A stretch of 16,263 nucleotides of DNA from Candidatus Accumulibacter propinquus (GCA_016714935.1 JADKBU010000062.1:1-16263); one strand, 5' to 3'; positions 1-7,159 are shown, counted from the first letter of the stretch. Made by a program: numbers and translations. Notes: a model not told the origin generated them from the letters alone.

Positions 1-218
1 TGGACCTTTGTGTCCCGAGAGGAAGCCGAGCAGCGGCGCGGGTTTGACCCGGAAGTCCTGCCCGCCGACCGCGCCAAAAACCGTTCGCTCTTCTTCGACG
101 ACCTGCTCGACGCCAAGGTGCGGGAATTCAACCCGCGCTACGCCGAGGCCGAGGGCGCATTGCTCGGGCAGTTCCGCCATCTCCACACCGACATTTACTG
201 CAATCGGGGCAGGCTCAT
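1..218 (+). pseudogene. truncated 5' fragment of a second hsdR copy
   Basis: The first 200 bases align without gaps to 2109-2308, the start of the intact hsdR, with 21 mismatches by hand count (about 90% identity). The reading frame is open through the fragment. It then skips 27 bases (9 codons) relative to the intact copy; the skipped stretch lies between two GCAACCG repeats at 2308-2314 and 2335-2341. Similarity runs for about 20 more bases and then stops in AT-rich sequence, and the frame ends at 342. Most of the nuclease domain and the whole helicase part are missing, so it cannot be an active subunit. The fragment begins before the window. I infer that it is a remnant of an older hsdR, or of a duplication, left when hipBA-hsdR was placed here. 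Confidence 0.85.
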
Positions 219-379
219 CAATCAGGCAGCACATATCGCAAAATGTTGTGACAAAACAAGAAGTAATTCATTAACTCGTCTCTTGTTGCGACTTGAAAAA
301 AGTTTATTGTTATGCCACATATCGCAATATCTGACGATATAAAGCTGTTGAAATGGCGTACTCGCAATAAATTACGACT
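219..379 (+). promoter_or_regulatory. AT-rich hipBA upstream region
   Basis: This gap between the hsdR fragment and hipB is clearly more AT-rich than its surroundings. The 12-base word CACATATCGCAA occurs twice, at 230-241 and 316-327. The second copy runs into an inverted repeat (see the operator entry). A hipBA promoter is expected here, but I could not fix a convincing -35/-10 pair. No strong ribosome binding site precedes the hipB ATG at 380. Confidence 0.45.
319..340. promoter_or_regulatory. candidate HipB operator (ATATCG-N10-CGATAT)
   Basis: A perfect 6-base inverted repeat, ATATCG at 319-324 and CGATAT at 335-340, lies 40 bases before hipB. It resembles in layout the E. coli HipB operator (TATCC-N8-GGATA), which is established knowledge; half-site and spacing differ slightly. 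HipB-HipA pairs usually repress their own operon, so the placement fits autoregulation. This is inference from sequence pattern only. Confidence 0.4.
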
Positions 380-730
380 ATGAAAATCACTGGCCTACTC
401 ACCGATGATGCCGTGCTCGCCGAACTGGGCGCACGGATTGCCGGTCGCCGGGTTGAATTGCAGCTCACCCAGGCGGCCGTGGCCGAACAGGCGGGGATCG
501 CCAAGCGCACCCTCGAGCGCATGGAGGCCGGGCAGACGTCACAGTTGGGCACTTTGGTTCGGGTGCTGCGGGTGCTGGACGCCGCATCCGGGCTGGATAG
601 CCTGATACCTGAGTCCGGGCCCAGACCGATGGATTTGTTGAAGCAAAAGGGCAAGGTCCGGCAACGGGCGTCGGGGCGCCGCGCTGAGAAAGAATCAGCC
701 AAACCCTGGCGCTGGGATGAGAAACCATGA
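380..730 (+). CDS. hipB: HipB-type antitoxin, XRE-family DNA-binding protein
   Basis: A 116-residue protein with one XRE/HTH_3 helix-turn-helix at about residues 29-53 (LTQAAVAEQAGIAKRTLERM), the usual HipB architecture. HipB proteins bind operator DNA as dimers and neutralise the partner kinase HipA. The C-terminal tail (about residues 85-116) is rich in K and R, probably flexible, and of unknown role. The stop codon overlaps the hipA start (ATGA at 727-730), so the two genes should be translationally coupled. The start at 380 is the first ATG that keeps the whole domain. A candidate operator lies at 319-340. The family call is firm; the specific pairing comes from gene order. Confidence 0.88.
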   Translation: MKITGLLTDDAVLAELGARIAGRRVELQLTQAAVAEQAGIAKRTLERMEAGQTSQLGTLVRVLRVLDAASGLDSLIPESGPRPMDLLKQKGKVRQRASGRRAEKESAKPWRWDEKP

Positions 731-2035
731 GCACGCTGGCCGAAGTCAGGCTGTGGGGCAAAACCATCGGCGCGGTCTCGCTGCAGGACGGGGAGGAGGT
801 CGCCAGCTTTGAATACGATGGGGCCTTCGCGCAAAGCGGCATCCAGGTCGCGCCGATGGTGATGCCGCTATCCAGGCGCGTGTACCGCTTCCCCGAGCTT
901 TCCCGTCCGACTTTTCACGGGTTGCCCGGCCTGCTGGCCGACTCGCTGCCGGACAAGTTCGGCAATGCGCTGATCGATGCCTGGCTGGCTTCGCAGGGGC
1001 GGCAAGCGAATTCCTTCAACGCTGTTGAGCGGCTTTGCTATACCGGCGAACGCGGCATGGGTGCGCTGGAATTTGCCCCCGCCATCGGCCCCAGGGCGAA
1101 GCAGACAACGCCCATTGAGGTCGGCAAGCTGGTTGAGCTTGCATCGGAGGTGTTGGCCCACCGGAACAATTTGCAGGCATCTTTTTGCGGCTGAAGGCAG
1201 GGAAGATGCGCTGAGGGATATTCTGCGCGTGGGCACATCCGCCGGGGGCGCGCGGGCGAAGGCGATCATCGCATGGAACCCGAAAACCAATGAAGTTCGG
1301 TCCGGCCAGGTCAAGGCCGGCAAGGGATTTGAATACTGGCTGTTGAAATTTGACGGCGTCAGTGGCAACAAGGACAAGGAACTGGAAGACCCGAAGGGCT
1401 ACGGGATGATCGAGTATGCGTATTACCTGATGGCGCTCGACTGTGGCATTGAGATCAGTGAATGCCGGCTGTTCAAGGAGAATGGCCGCTCGCATTTCAT
1501 GACGCGCCGCTTTGATCGGCTGACTACCGGCGAAAAACTTCACATGCAGTCGCTCTGCGCCCTGGCGCACTACGACTTCAACATGGCAGGCGCTTACAGC
1601 TACGAGCAGGCCTTGCTGGTGATGCGGCAACTGCAGTTGCCCATGCAGGCCATCGAGCAACTGTTCCGGCGCATGGCGTTCAACATCGTGGCCCGCAATC
1701 AGGATGACCACGTGAAGAATATTGCCTTCCTGATGAACAAGGCCGGGGAGTGGTCGCTTTCGCCAGCCTTTGACATCACCTACAGCTTCAATCCTGCGGG
1801 GGCGTGGACGGCAAGCCATCAGATGACGATGAATGGAAAACGCGACCATTTCATGCTGGAGGATTTCATCGCCTGCGCCAGGACGGCTTCGATGAAGCGG
1901 GGGCGCGCCGCGAAAATCGTTGCCGAGGTGCAGGCGACGGTAGCGCAATGGCCATCGTTTGCGGAAACGGCAGGCGTGCCTGATGGGGTGCGCGAAAAAA
2001 TTCAGCGCACGTTGAATCTGAAACCCTATTCATGA
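727..2035 (+). pseudogene. hipA: HipA-family serine/threonine kinase toxin, split by a frameshift
   Basis: Read as one gene this encodes about 435 residues, the normal HipA length. Residues 1-152 are read from 727 and stop at TGA 1192-1194; the rest continues one frame over to 2035. Removing one T from the run TTTTT at 1182-1186 joins the two halves cleanly as ...QASF-AAEGRED.... The N-terminal part is the HipA subdomain. The second part has the glycine-rich GTSAGGARAK loop, the catalytic-type QDDHVKN motif (about 1700-1720) and the DFG-like SPAFDITYS segment. HipA kinases phosphorylate translation factors such as GltX and cause growth arrest. Taken literally, the toxin is truncated before its kinase core. 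A homopolymer miscall is an equally good explanation. Confidence 0.9.
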
Positions 2036-2045
2036 AGCCCTATCG

Positions 2046-5000
2046 ATGAAACCGGGCGAGTACAAAACCGTCCAGGCGCGGATCATCGGCTACGCCCATG
2101 CCATCGGCTGGACCTTTGTGCCCAGAGAGGAAGCAGAGCTGCGGCGCGGTTTTGATCCGGAAGTGCCGCCCGCCGACCGCGCCAAAAACCGTTCGCTCTT
2201 CTTCGACGACCTGCTCGATGCCAAAGTGCGGGAGTTCAACCCGCGCTACACCGAGGCCGAGGGCGCCCTGCTTGGGGCTTTTCGCCATCTCCACACCGAC
2301 ATCTACGGCAACCGCGAATTCGTCGAGCACCTGCGCAACCGGGGCAAGTTCTTCGACGTTGATGCGAAGCGCGAGCGCGATCTGATCCTGATCGATTACG
2401 ACGATCCGGCGCGCAACGTTTTTGAGGTCACCGAGGAGTGGGCCTTTCACAACGGCCACTACGGCACGCGCGAGGATGTCGTCTTTCTCATCAACGGCAT
2501 CCCGGTGCTGGTGATCGAGTGCAAGAACGCCAACAAGGACGAGGCGATTGCCCTCGCGGTGGACCAGATCCGCCGTTACCACCGCGAGACGCCCGAACTG
2601 TTCGTGTCACAGCAGTTGTTCACCGCCACCGACGCCATCGGTTTTTCCTACGGGGTGAGCTGGAACACGGTGCGGCGGAACATCTTCAACTGGAAAGGGG
2701 AACGGGTTTTCCAACCCGTTGGTCTGGACAACAACACGGGCAGGAATGCCCGTGCTCCTTTTTTCAATCCTGACGCCGAAATCGAGAGGCACCAGCGGAA
2801 CCTTCCCCATTGGCAGCAGGGTGAGAAGTGGGTTTTTGTGACCTGGCGACTGAGTGATTCCCTGCCGAAGGCAATGCTGGAGCAGTGGAAGGAGGAGCGA
2901 ACGACTTGGCTTGCGCTTCATCCGGAGCCGTGGGATGAGCAGACCGAATCCGAGTATCACGATCGTTTTTCCCGGCAGATCGACGAGTGGCTGGATCAGG
3001 GGGCCGGGGCGTGTGTACTAAAGGATACGGCGAACGCTCGGATCGTCGCGGATGCGTTGCGGCACTTCGAGGGGGAACGCTATGAGATCGCGTCGTTCGT
3101 CGTGATGCCGAATCACGTGCATGTGCTGTTTCGACCTCTGGGCAAACACACACTGCCGGAGATCCTGAAATCGTGGAAAGGATTCACGGCGCGGGAGATC
3201 AACAAGCGGATGGGTAGGACCGGGGCACTTTGGCAGGATGAGTATTGGGACCGGCTGATTCGGAATGAACGGCACTTTTTCAAGGTGGCTGAATATATCC
3301 GGGAAAACCCGGTAAAGGCGGGAACACGGGTTTCCCAACCCGTGTATGAGAGTGAGTTGATCACGGACAGGAATGTCCGTGCGTCTTTTGAAGGTGAAGG
3401 AAACGGGTTGGAAAACCCGTTCCCCAGTCGGCTGGAGGCCAAGGTGAAGAGCTTCTGCGCCATACCGCAGCTGCTCGCTTTCCTGAAGGACTACATCGTC
3501 TTTGCCGAGAAGGACGAGGAACTCAACAAATACATCCTGCGCCAGCACCAGACCGGCGCGGTGGAGGCGACCGTCAGCCGCGCCCTCGATCCCCGGCGCA
3601 CGCGCGGCCTCGTCTGGCACACCCAGGGCAGCGGCAAGACCTTCACCATGATCAAGGCAGCGGAGCGGCTGTTCCGCTCGCCCGCAGCGGACAAGCCGAC
3701 CGTCCTGCTGATGATCGACCGCAACGAGCTCGAAGACCAGATGCTCAAGAACCTCGCCGCGCTCGGCCTGGGCAATCTGGAACACGCCAGCAGCATCGCA
3801 CGGCTCAACCAGCTGCTGCGCGATGACTACCGGGGCATCATCGTGACGATGATCCACAAGTTCCGCGACATGCCGGCGGACCTGAACACGCGCTCGAACA
3901 TCTATGTCCTGATCGACGAAGCCCACCGCACCACCGGCGGCGACCTCGGCAACTTCCTCATGGCCGGCCTGCCGAACGCGACCTTCCTTGGCTTCACCGG
4001 CACCCCGGTGGACAAGACCGTTTATGGCCTGGGCACCTTCAAGACCTTCGGCTGCGAGGATGACCAGGGTTACCTGCACAAGTATTCCATCGCCGACAGC
4101 ATCGAGGACGGCACGACGCTGCCGCTCTACTACCAGCTCGCCCCCAACGAAATGCTCGTCCCGCACGAAACGCTGGACAAGGAGTTCCTCTCCCTCGCCG
4201 AAGCCGAGGGCGTCGCCGACATCGAGGAGCTGAACAAGATCCTCGAGCGGGCGGTGAACCTGAAAAACTTTCTCAAGGGCAAGGAACGCATCCAGAAGGT
4301 GGCGCAGTTCGTCGCCAAACACTACCGCGAGAACGTCGGGCCACTCGGCTACAAGGCCTTCCTCGTCGGTGTGGACCGCGAAGCCTGCGCGCATTACAAG
4401 CACGCCCTCGACCAGTTCCTGCCGCCCGAGTATTCCGAAGTCGTGTACACCGGCAGCAACAACGACTCCAGGCTGCTGAAGGAATTCCACCTCGACCCGA
4501 AGAAGGAGCGGCAGATTCGCAAGCGCTTCGGCAAGCTCGACCAGCAACCGAAAATCCTGATCGTCACCGAGAAGCTGCTCACCGGCTTCGACGCGCCCGT
4601 GCTCTACGCCATGTATCTCGACAAGCCGATGCGCGACCACACCCTGCTGCAGGCCATCGCGCGGGTGAACCGACCCTACGAGAACGAGGCGCAGGAGATG
4701 GTGAAACCCCACGGCTTCGTTCTGGATTTTATCGGCATCTTCGACAAGCTCGAAAAGGCACTCGCCTTCGACAGCGACGAGATCAACGCCATCGTCAAGG
4801 ACCTGAAGCTGCTGAAGGTGCTGTTCAGGAACAAGATGGAGTCCAGGGCCCCCGTCTACCTCGGCCTGATCGAGCGCAATTTCAACGACCAGGACGTGGA
4901 CACGCTCATCGAGCACTTCCGCGATCCCGAGCGGCGGAAGGCATTCTTCAAGGAGTACAAGGAGGTCGAGATGCTCTACGAGATCATCTCGCCCGATGCC

Positions 5001-5681
5001 TTCCTGCGCCCGTACATTGACGACTATCGAACGTTATCAGCGATCTATCAGGTCGTCCGTAAGGCCTATACCAGGACCGTGATGGTCGACCGCGAGTTTC
5101 AGGCCAAGACCAACCATCTGGTGCAGCAGCAGGTCGGCAGTTATGGCGTGGGCGTTTTGGGTGAGATTGTCGCAATCAATGGCAACACCATCGAGCTGAT
5201 CAAGAACAAGAGCGGCGGGGATGGCAGCAAAGTCATCAACCTGATCAAGAGCATTGAAAAACTGGCCGAGGAAAGCAGCGATGACCCCTACCTCATCGCC
5301 ATGGCGGAGCGCGCCAGAGCAGTGCAGGAGGACTTCGAAAACCGCCAAACCAGCACTGCCGAGGCCTTGGCCGAATTGTTGCGCGAAGTGGAAAGCAACG
5401 AAACGAGGAAGAAGGTACAAGCCGAAAAGTCATTCGATGGCCTGACATACTTCGTCTATCGTCGCCTGCTCGACGCGAAGATCCAGAACGCAGAGGCCGT
5501 CAGCCGGAAGATTCGCAAGGCCTTCACCGAGTTTCCGAACTGGCAGCGGAGCGAAAATGCCATCCGCGAACTCCGCAAGCAAGTGACCTTCGCCATCTTT
5601 GCGGAAACTGACAACCTGGACCAGGTGACCGCTATGGTCGACGAACTGTTCACCCTGCTGGAGAAGGCGAATCGGATCTAG
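2046..5681 (+). CDS. hsdR: Type I restriction enzyme R subunit (HsdR) with an in-frame RAYT insertion
   Basis: HsdR is the ATP-dependent translocase and nuclease subunit of type I restriction-modification. The N-terminal nuclease domain spans about residues 1-215, with the PD-(D/E)XK core around VFLINGIPVLVIECK (146-160). The SF2 helicase motor starts near 463: Walker A QGSGKT (527-532), DEAH box DEAH (624-627), motif III TGTP (651-654), motif VI QAIARVNRP (869-877). A helical C-terminal domain follows. The protein is 1211 residues; removing the foreign block at about 218-460 leaves about 968, close to usual for the family. The block is a complete RAYT element (separate entry). The ATG lies 10 bases after the hipA stop, without a clear ribosome binding site, suggesting coupled expression. 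Whether the fused protein folds and cuts is unknown. hsdM and hsdS are not visible. Confidence 0.93.
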   Translation: MKPGEYKTVQARIIGYAHAIGWTFVPREEAELRRGFDPEVPPADRAKNRSLFFDDLLDAKVREFNPRYTEAEGALLGAFRHLHTDIYGNREFVEHLRNRGKFFDVDAKRERDLILIDYDDPARNVFEVTEEWAFHNGHYGTREDVVFLINGIPVLVIECKNANKDEAIALAVDQIRRYHRETPELFVSQQLFTATDAIGFSYGVSWNTVRRNIFNWKGERVFQPVGLDNNTGRNARAPFFNPDAEIERHQRNLPHWQQGEKWVFVTWRLSDSLPKAMLEQWKEERTTWLALHPEPWDEQTESEYHDRFSRQIDEWLDQGAGACVLKDTANARIVADALRHFEGERYEIASFVVMPNHVHVLFRPLGKHTLPEILKSWKGFTAREINKRMGRTGALWQDEYWDRLIRNERHFFKVAEYIRENPVKAGTRVSQPVYESELITDRNVRASFEGEGNGLENPFPSRLEAKVKSFCAIPQLLAFLKDYIVFAEKDEELNKYILRQHQTGAVEATVSRALDPRRTRGLVWHTQGSGKTFTMIKAAERLFRSPAADKPTVLLMIDRNELEDQMLKNLAALGLGNLEHASSIARLNQLLRDDYRGIIVTMIHKFRDMPADLNTRSNIYVLIDEAHRTTGGDLGNFLMAGLPNATFLGFTGTPVDKTVYGLGTFKTFGCEDDQGYLHKYSIADSIEDGTTLPLYYQLAPNEMLVPHETLDKEFLSLAEAEGVADIEELNKILERAVNLKNFLKGKERIQKVAQFVAKHYRENVGPLGYKAFLVGVDREACAHYKHALDQFLPPEYSEVVYTGSNNDSRLLKEFHLDPKKERQIRKRFGKLDQQPKILIVTEKLLTGFDAPVLYAMYLDKPMRDHTLLQAIARVNRPYENEAQEMVKPHGFVLDFIGIFDKLEKALAFDSDEINAIVKDLKLLKVLFRNKMESRAPVYLGLIERNFNDQDVDTLIEHFRDPERRKAFFKEYKEVEMLYEIISPDAFLRPYIDDYRTLSAIYQVVRKAYTRTVMVDREFQAKTNHLVQQQVGSYGVGVLGEIVAINGNTIELIKNKSGGDGSKVINLIKSIEKLAEESSDDPYLIAMAERARAVQEDFENRQTSTAEALAELLREVESNETRKKVQAEKSFDGLTYFVYRRLLDAKIQNAEAVSRKIRKAFTEFPNWQRSENAIRELRKQVTFAIFAETDNLDQVTAMVDELFTLLEKANRI
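2697..2754. repeat. left REP-like palindrome pair of the RAYT element
   Basis: Two short perfect hairpins lie next to each other: 2701-2720 (AACGGGTT, loop TTCC, AACCCGTT) and 2735-2754 (CACGGGCA, loop GGAA, TGCCCGTG). With the preceding GGGG, the first forms the left terminal inverted repeat. Both are translated within hsdR (around residues 219-236). Confidence 0.85.
3325..3425. repeat. right REP-like palindrome cluster of the RAYT element
   Basis: Three perfect 8-bp-stem hairpins: 3325-3344 (CACGGGTT, loop TCCC, AACCCGTG), 3362-3381 (CACGGACA, loop GGAA, TGTCCGTG) and 3402-3421 (AACGGGTT, loop GGAA, AACCCGTT). The last, with CCCC at 3422-3425, is the exact reverse complement of the left end. 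All three are translated in the hsdR frame without a stop. Confidence 0.85.
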
Positions 5682-5744
5682 AAATATGAAACCGATCGAT
5701 CACAAAGATCGGATCTAGAAATATGAAACCGATCGATCACAAAG
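5671..5744 (+). repeat. perfect 37-bp tandem duplication at the hsdR/metallopeptidase junction
   Basis: Bases 5671-5707 are repeated exactly at 5708-5744. The unit spans the last hsdR codons, its TAG stop, and the first codons of the next gene including its ATG. The duplication leaves two identical starts. The ATG at 5686 gives only a 10-codon peptide before a TAG; the ATG at 5723 opens the full gene. Without it, the metallopeptidase ATG would follow the hsdR stop by 4 bases. Confidence 0.95.
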
Positions 5745-6040
5745 GCGAGTTCAAACAGCGCGTCCGTCAATGGGCCGACAAGCTGGACGTCAAGGTCGTC
5801 TGGTTGGGTGTGCGTCCGATGCGCAACAAATGGGCGTCGTGTTCTACCGCAGGGCATTTGAATTTCAGCGACGAACTACCCGACCTGAGACCCGAGCTAT
5901 GGGACTACGTTATCGTCCACGAGCTGCTCCACTTCTCTGTGCCAAATCATGGGAAACTTTGGAAAAGCCTGATGCACGCCCACTTGGGTGAGTATGAGGC
6001 ATATGAATGCGAGTTAAAGAAGATGGCGCATAACATGTAA
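5723..6040 (+). CDS. YgjP-like (DUF45/WLM-type) zinc metallopeptidase domain protein
   Basis: A 105-residue protein with the zinc-binding motif HELLH at residues 66-70 (E67 the expected catalytic base) and a third ligand candidate H76 in PNHGKLW. The RPMRNKWASCS stretch (31-41) matches the RxMxxxWGSCS block typical of the YgjP/DUF45 family. Family members are often encoded within or just after type I restriction operons, as here, but their substrate is not established. It is shorter than stand-alone YgjP proteins (about 160-240 residues) and keeps essentially the catalytic half. The start at 5723 lies in the second copy of the 37-bp duplication; the upstream twin ATG at 5686 leads to a quick stop. 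Confidence 0.85.
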   Translation: MKPIDHKGEFKQRVRQWADKLDVKVVWLGVRPMRNKWASCSTAGHLNFSDELPDLRPELWDYVIVHELLHFSVPNHGKLWKSLMHAHLGEYEAYECELKKMAHNM

Positions 6041-6188
6041 CACCGGAAGTTCCAGCAATGACCGCATTACGGTCACCGGCGTCAACGTTGAGAGTGTAAT
6101 TCGTGACTTTGGTTACACGCCACCTGTTATATGTACTCCACAAGAACTATTGGAGGCTCTGAATGAAGATTACCAGTCCGATTATTGA
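6018..6188 (+). pseudogene. start-less small ORF remnant before a small unknown gene
   Basis: Frame 3 is open from 6018 to a TGA at 6186-6188 and reads plausible protein (ITVTGVNVESVIRDFGYTPP, then a leucine-rich helix-like end), but has no ATG or GTG start. It overlaps the metallopeptidase end and the first 26 bases of the gene at 6163. It looks like the C-terminal part of a small partner protein that lost its 5' end. I do not recognise its family. Confidence 0.35.
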
Positions 6189-6393
6189 AGAAATTCATGC
6201 ATTCCGTGCACAGTATGCACGACAATATGGCTATGACTTGAAGGTTATTTGTGATGCCGCTCGGCAGAATCAAAGACAAAGTGGGCATGAGATCGTGAGT
6301 TATTTTGTTCCAGGCCCCCCAGTCGATTCGACCTTGAGCACAAAAACGGATCCTTCCGGACCGCTTGCGGCGGCCACCGATATCCGCCGATGA
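6163..6393 (+). CDS. small hypothetical protein, possibly toxin-antitoxin linked
   Basis: A 76-residue protein. The first 50 or so residues (MKITSPIIEEIHAFRAQYAR and on) look like a small helical family that I associate with toxin-antitoxin-like neighbourhoods; this is recall, not a search. The last 22 residues (from about 55) look unrelated and low in structure, so the 3' end may be replaced by foreign or non-coding sequence. A good ribosome binding site, GGAGG at 6152-6156, lies 6 bases before the ATG and supports this start. Function unknown. Confidence 0.5.
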   Translation: MKITSPIIEEIHAFRAQYARQYGYDLKVICDAARQNQRQSGHEIVSYFVPGPPVDSTLSTKTDPSGPLAAATDIRR

Positions 6394-6489
6394 ACATTCG
6401 TTTTCATAATCTGGCCACTTTGGCAGACTCCAGCTTGACTTGCGGGGTTCAGGATCAATGAGCTTCGGCACTCGCACAGAATTGAACAA
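6394..6489. other. short non-coding spacer, possible insertion-sequence scar
   Basis: No credible gene is seen on either strand. The stretch from about 6370 to 6470 differs in character from both neighbours, and its layout reminded me of the ends of IS21-like elements. I could not find terminal repeats, so this is weak. Confidence 0.2.
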
Positions 6490-6936
6490 ATGCGACTTTA
6501 TCTAGACCTTTGCTGCTTCAACCGGCCATACGATGATCAGTCGCAAACTCGGATTCGACTGGAGACTGAGGCAAAGCTGGTGATTCAGCAGAGAATTCGC
6601 GCCGGCGAATGCGAGTTGCTGTGGTCTTCTTCATTGGATTTCGAGAATTCCCAAAATCCGTTTGAAGAGCACCTGCGGGCTATACGGGAATGGCGACAAC
6701 TGGCGGTGACATGTGTCATGGCGGATGCTGAAGTGGTGGACCTTGCCCGTGAGGCGATGGTGTTTGGCATCGGTGAATATGACGCTTTGCACGCCGCCTC
6801 GGCCATTGTCGGCAAAGCGGACATTCTTGTGACGACTGATGACCGGTTCAGCAAACGGTTGCGGCAGTTTGGCAGAGTCAGGGTGCTTTTCCCCATGGAA
6901 GCGGTGTCTTGTCTGGAGAAATGGTATGAAGACTGA
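6490..6936 (+). CDS. PIN-domain protein, probable VapC-like RNase toxin
   Basis: A 148-residue protein with PIN-fold landmarks: D6 in MRLYLDLCCFNRPYDD, E52 in LDFEN, D98 in GEYDALHAA, and D117/D118 in LVTTDD. These acidic residues would bind the metal ions for single-strand RNA cleavage. Proteins with this N-terminus (LDLCCFNRPYDDQ) form a recognisable PIN subgroup found in toxin-antitoxin pairs. The gene overlaps the next by 11 bases, so the two are probably coupled. No clear ribosome binding site precedes the ATG. RNase activity is inferred from the fold. Confidence 0.82.
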   Translation: MRLYLDLCCFNRPYDDQSQTRIRLETEAKLVIQQRIRAGECELLWSSSLDFENSQNPFEEHLRAIREWRQLAVTCVMADAEVVDLAREAMVFGIGEYDALHAASAIVGKADILVTTDDRFSKRLRQFGRVRVLFPMEAVSCLEKWYED

Positions 6937-7159
6937 GGCAGAAATTCGCATCGCCGGAATGCAGGCGTTGATCAGTGCCCTCGGGTTGGTGGAAGCCGAA
7001 CGCTTCATGGTCGCGGTATCGCGTGATCGCTTCAACTACACCGAGTGGCGACGGCATGGGTTGCCGGGGATGTCGCTCGAACTGCTGGCGCAGCAAGCCA
7101 ATCGCCATACGGAAGAACTGGTCGTGAATCAGGGCAAATCGGAAGGCCGCAGCGAGTAG
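6926..7159 (+). CDS. small putative antitoxin partner of the PIN protein
   Basis: A 77-residue protein starting MKTEAEIRIAGMQALISALG and containing VEAERFMVAVSRDRFNYTEW, a pattern I recall for small proteins next to this PIN subgroup. The start at 6926 is chosen over an upstream in-frame ATG at 6839 because the family-like sequence begins here and the 11-base overlap is typical of a TA pair. The tail (about 65-77) is polar and probably disordered. No DNA-binding motif is visible. Its antitoxin role is inferred from position and size. Confidence 0.6.
   Translation: MKTEAEIRIAGMQALISALGLVEAERFMVAVSRDRFNYTEWRRHGLPGMSLELLAQQANRHTEELVVNQGKSEGRSE

Larger units (their letters stand above)
2697..3425 (+). 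mobile_element. RAYT (REP-associated tyrosine transposase, Y1/HUH) element inside hsdR
   Basis: The block has perfect 24-bp inverted ends (2697-2720 against 3402-3425) and is 729 bp, exactly 243 codons, so hsdR stays in frame. The transposase-like domain spans 2751-3323 (HsdR residues about 236-426): PFFNPDAEIE start, NLPHW, FVVMPNHVHVLF with the HUH pair H357/H359, WKGFTAREINK, and YIRENPVKAG with probable catalytic Y417. These are hallmarks of RAYTs, the single-strand DNA nucleases that act on REP palindromes. No ATG or GTG lies where the RAYT N-terminus should start (first GTG at residue 265, then M278), so full-length RAYT can be made only as part of HsdR. No target duplication is seen, as expected for this family. 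Exact ends could shift by a few bases. Confidence 0.88.

Noticed and set aside
3325..3425. palindrome cluster as a small CRISPR array
   Set aside because: Units are imperfect palindromes with unequal, very short spacing and sit at the end of a RAYT element; REP-like repeats explain them.
3018..4916. 632-codon open frame on the - strand opposite hsdR
   Set aside because: It is an antisense shadow; hsdR on the + strand has clear helicase motifs throughout.
6127..6489. 120-codon minus-strand frame over the 6163 gene and spacer
   Set aside because: It runs antisense to a gene with a good ribosome binding site and has no convincing family resemblance.
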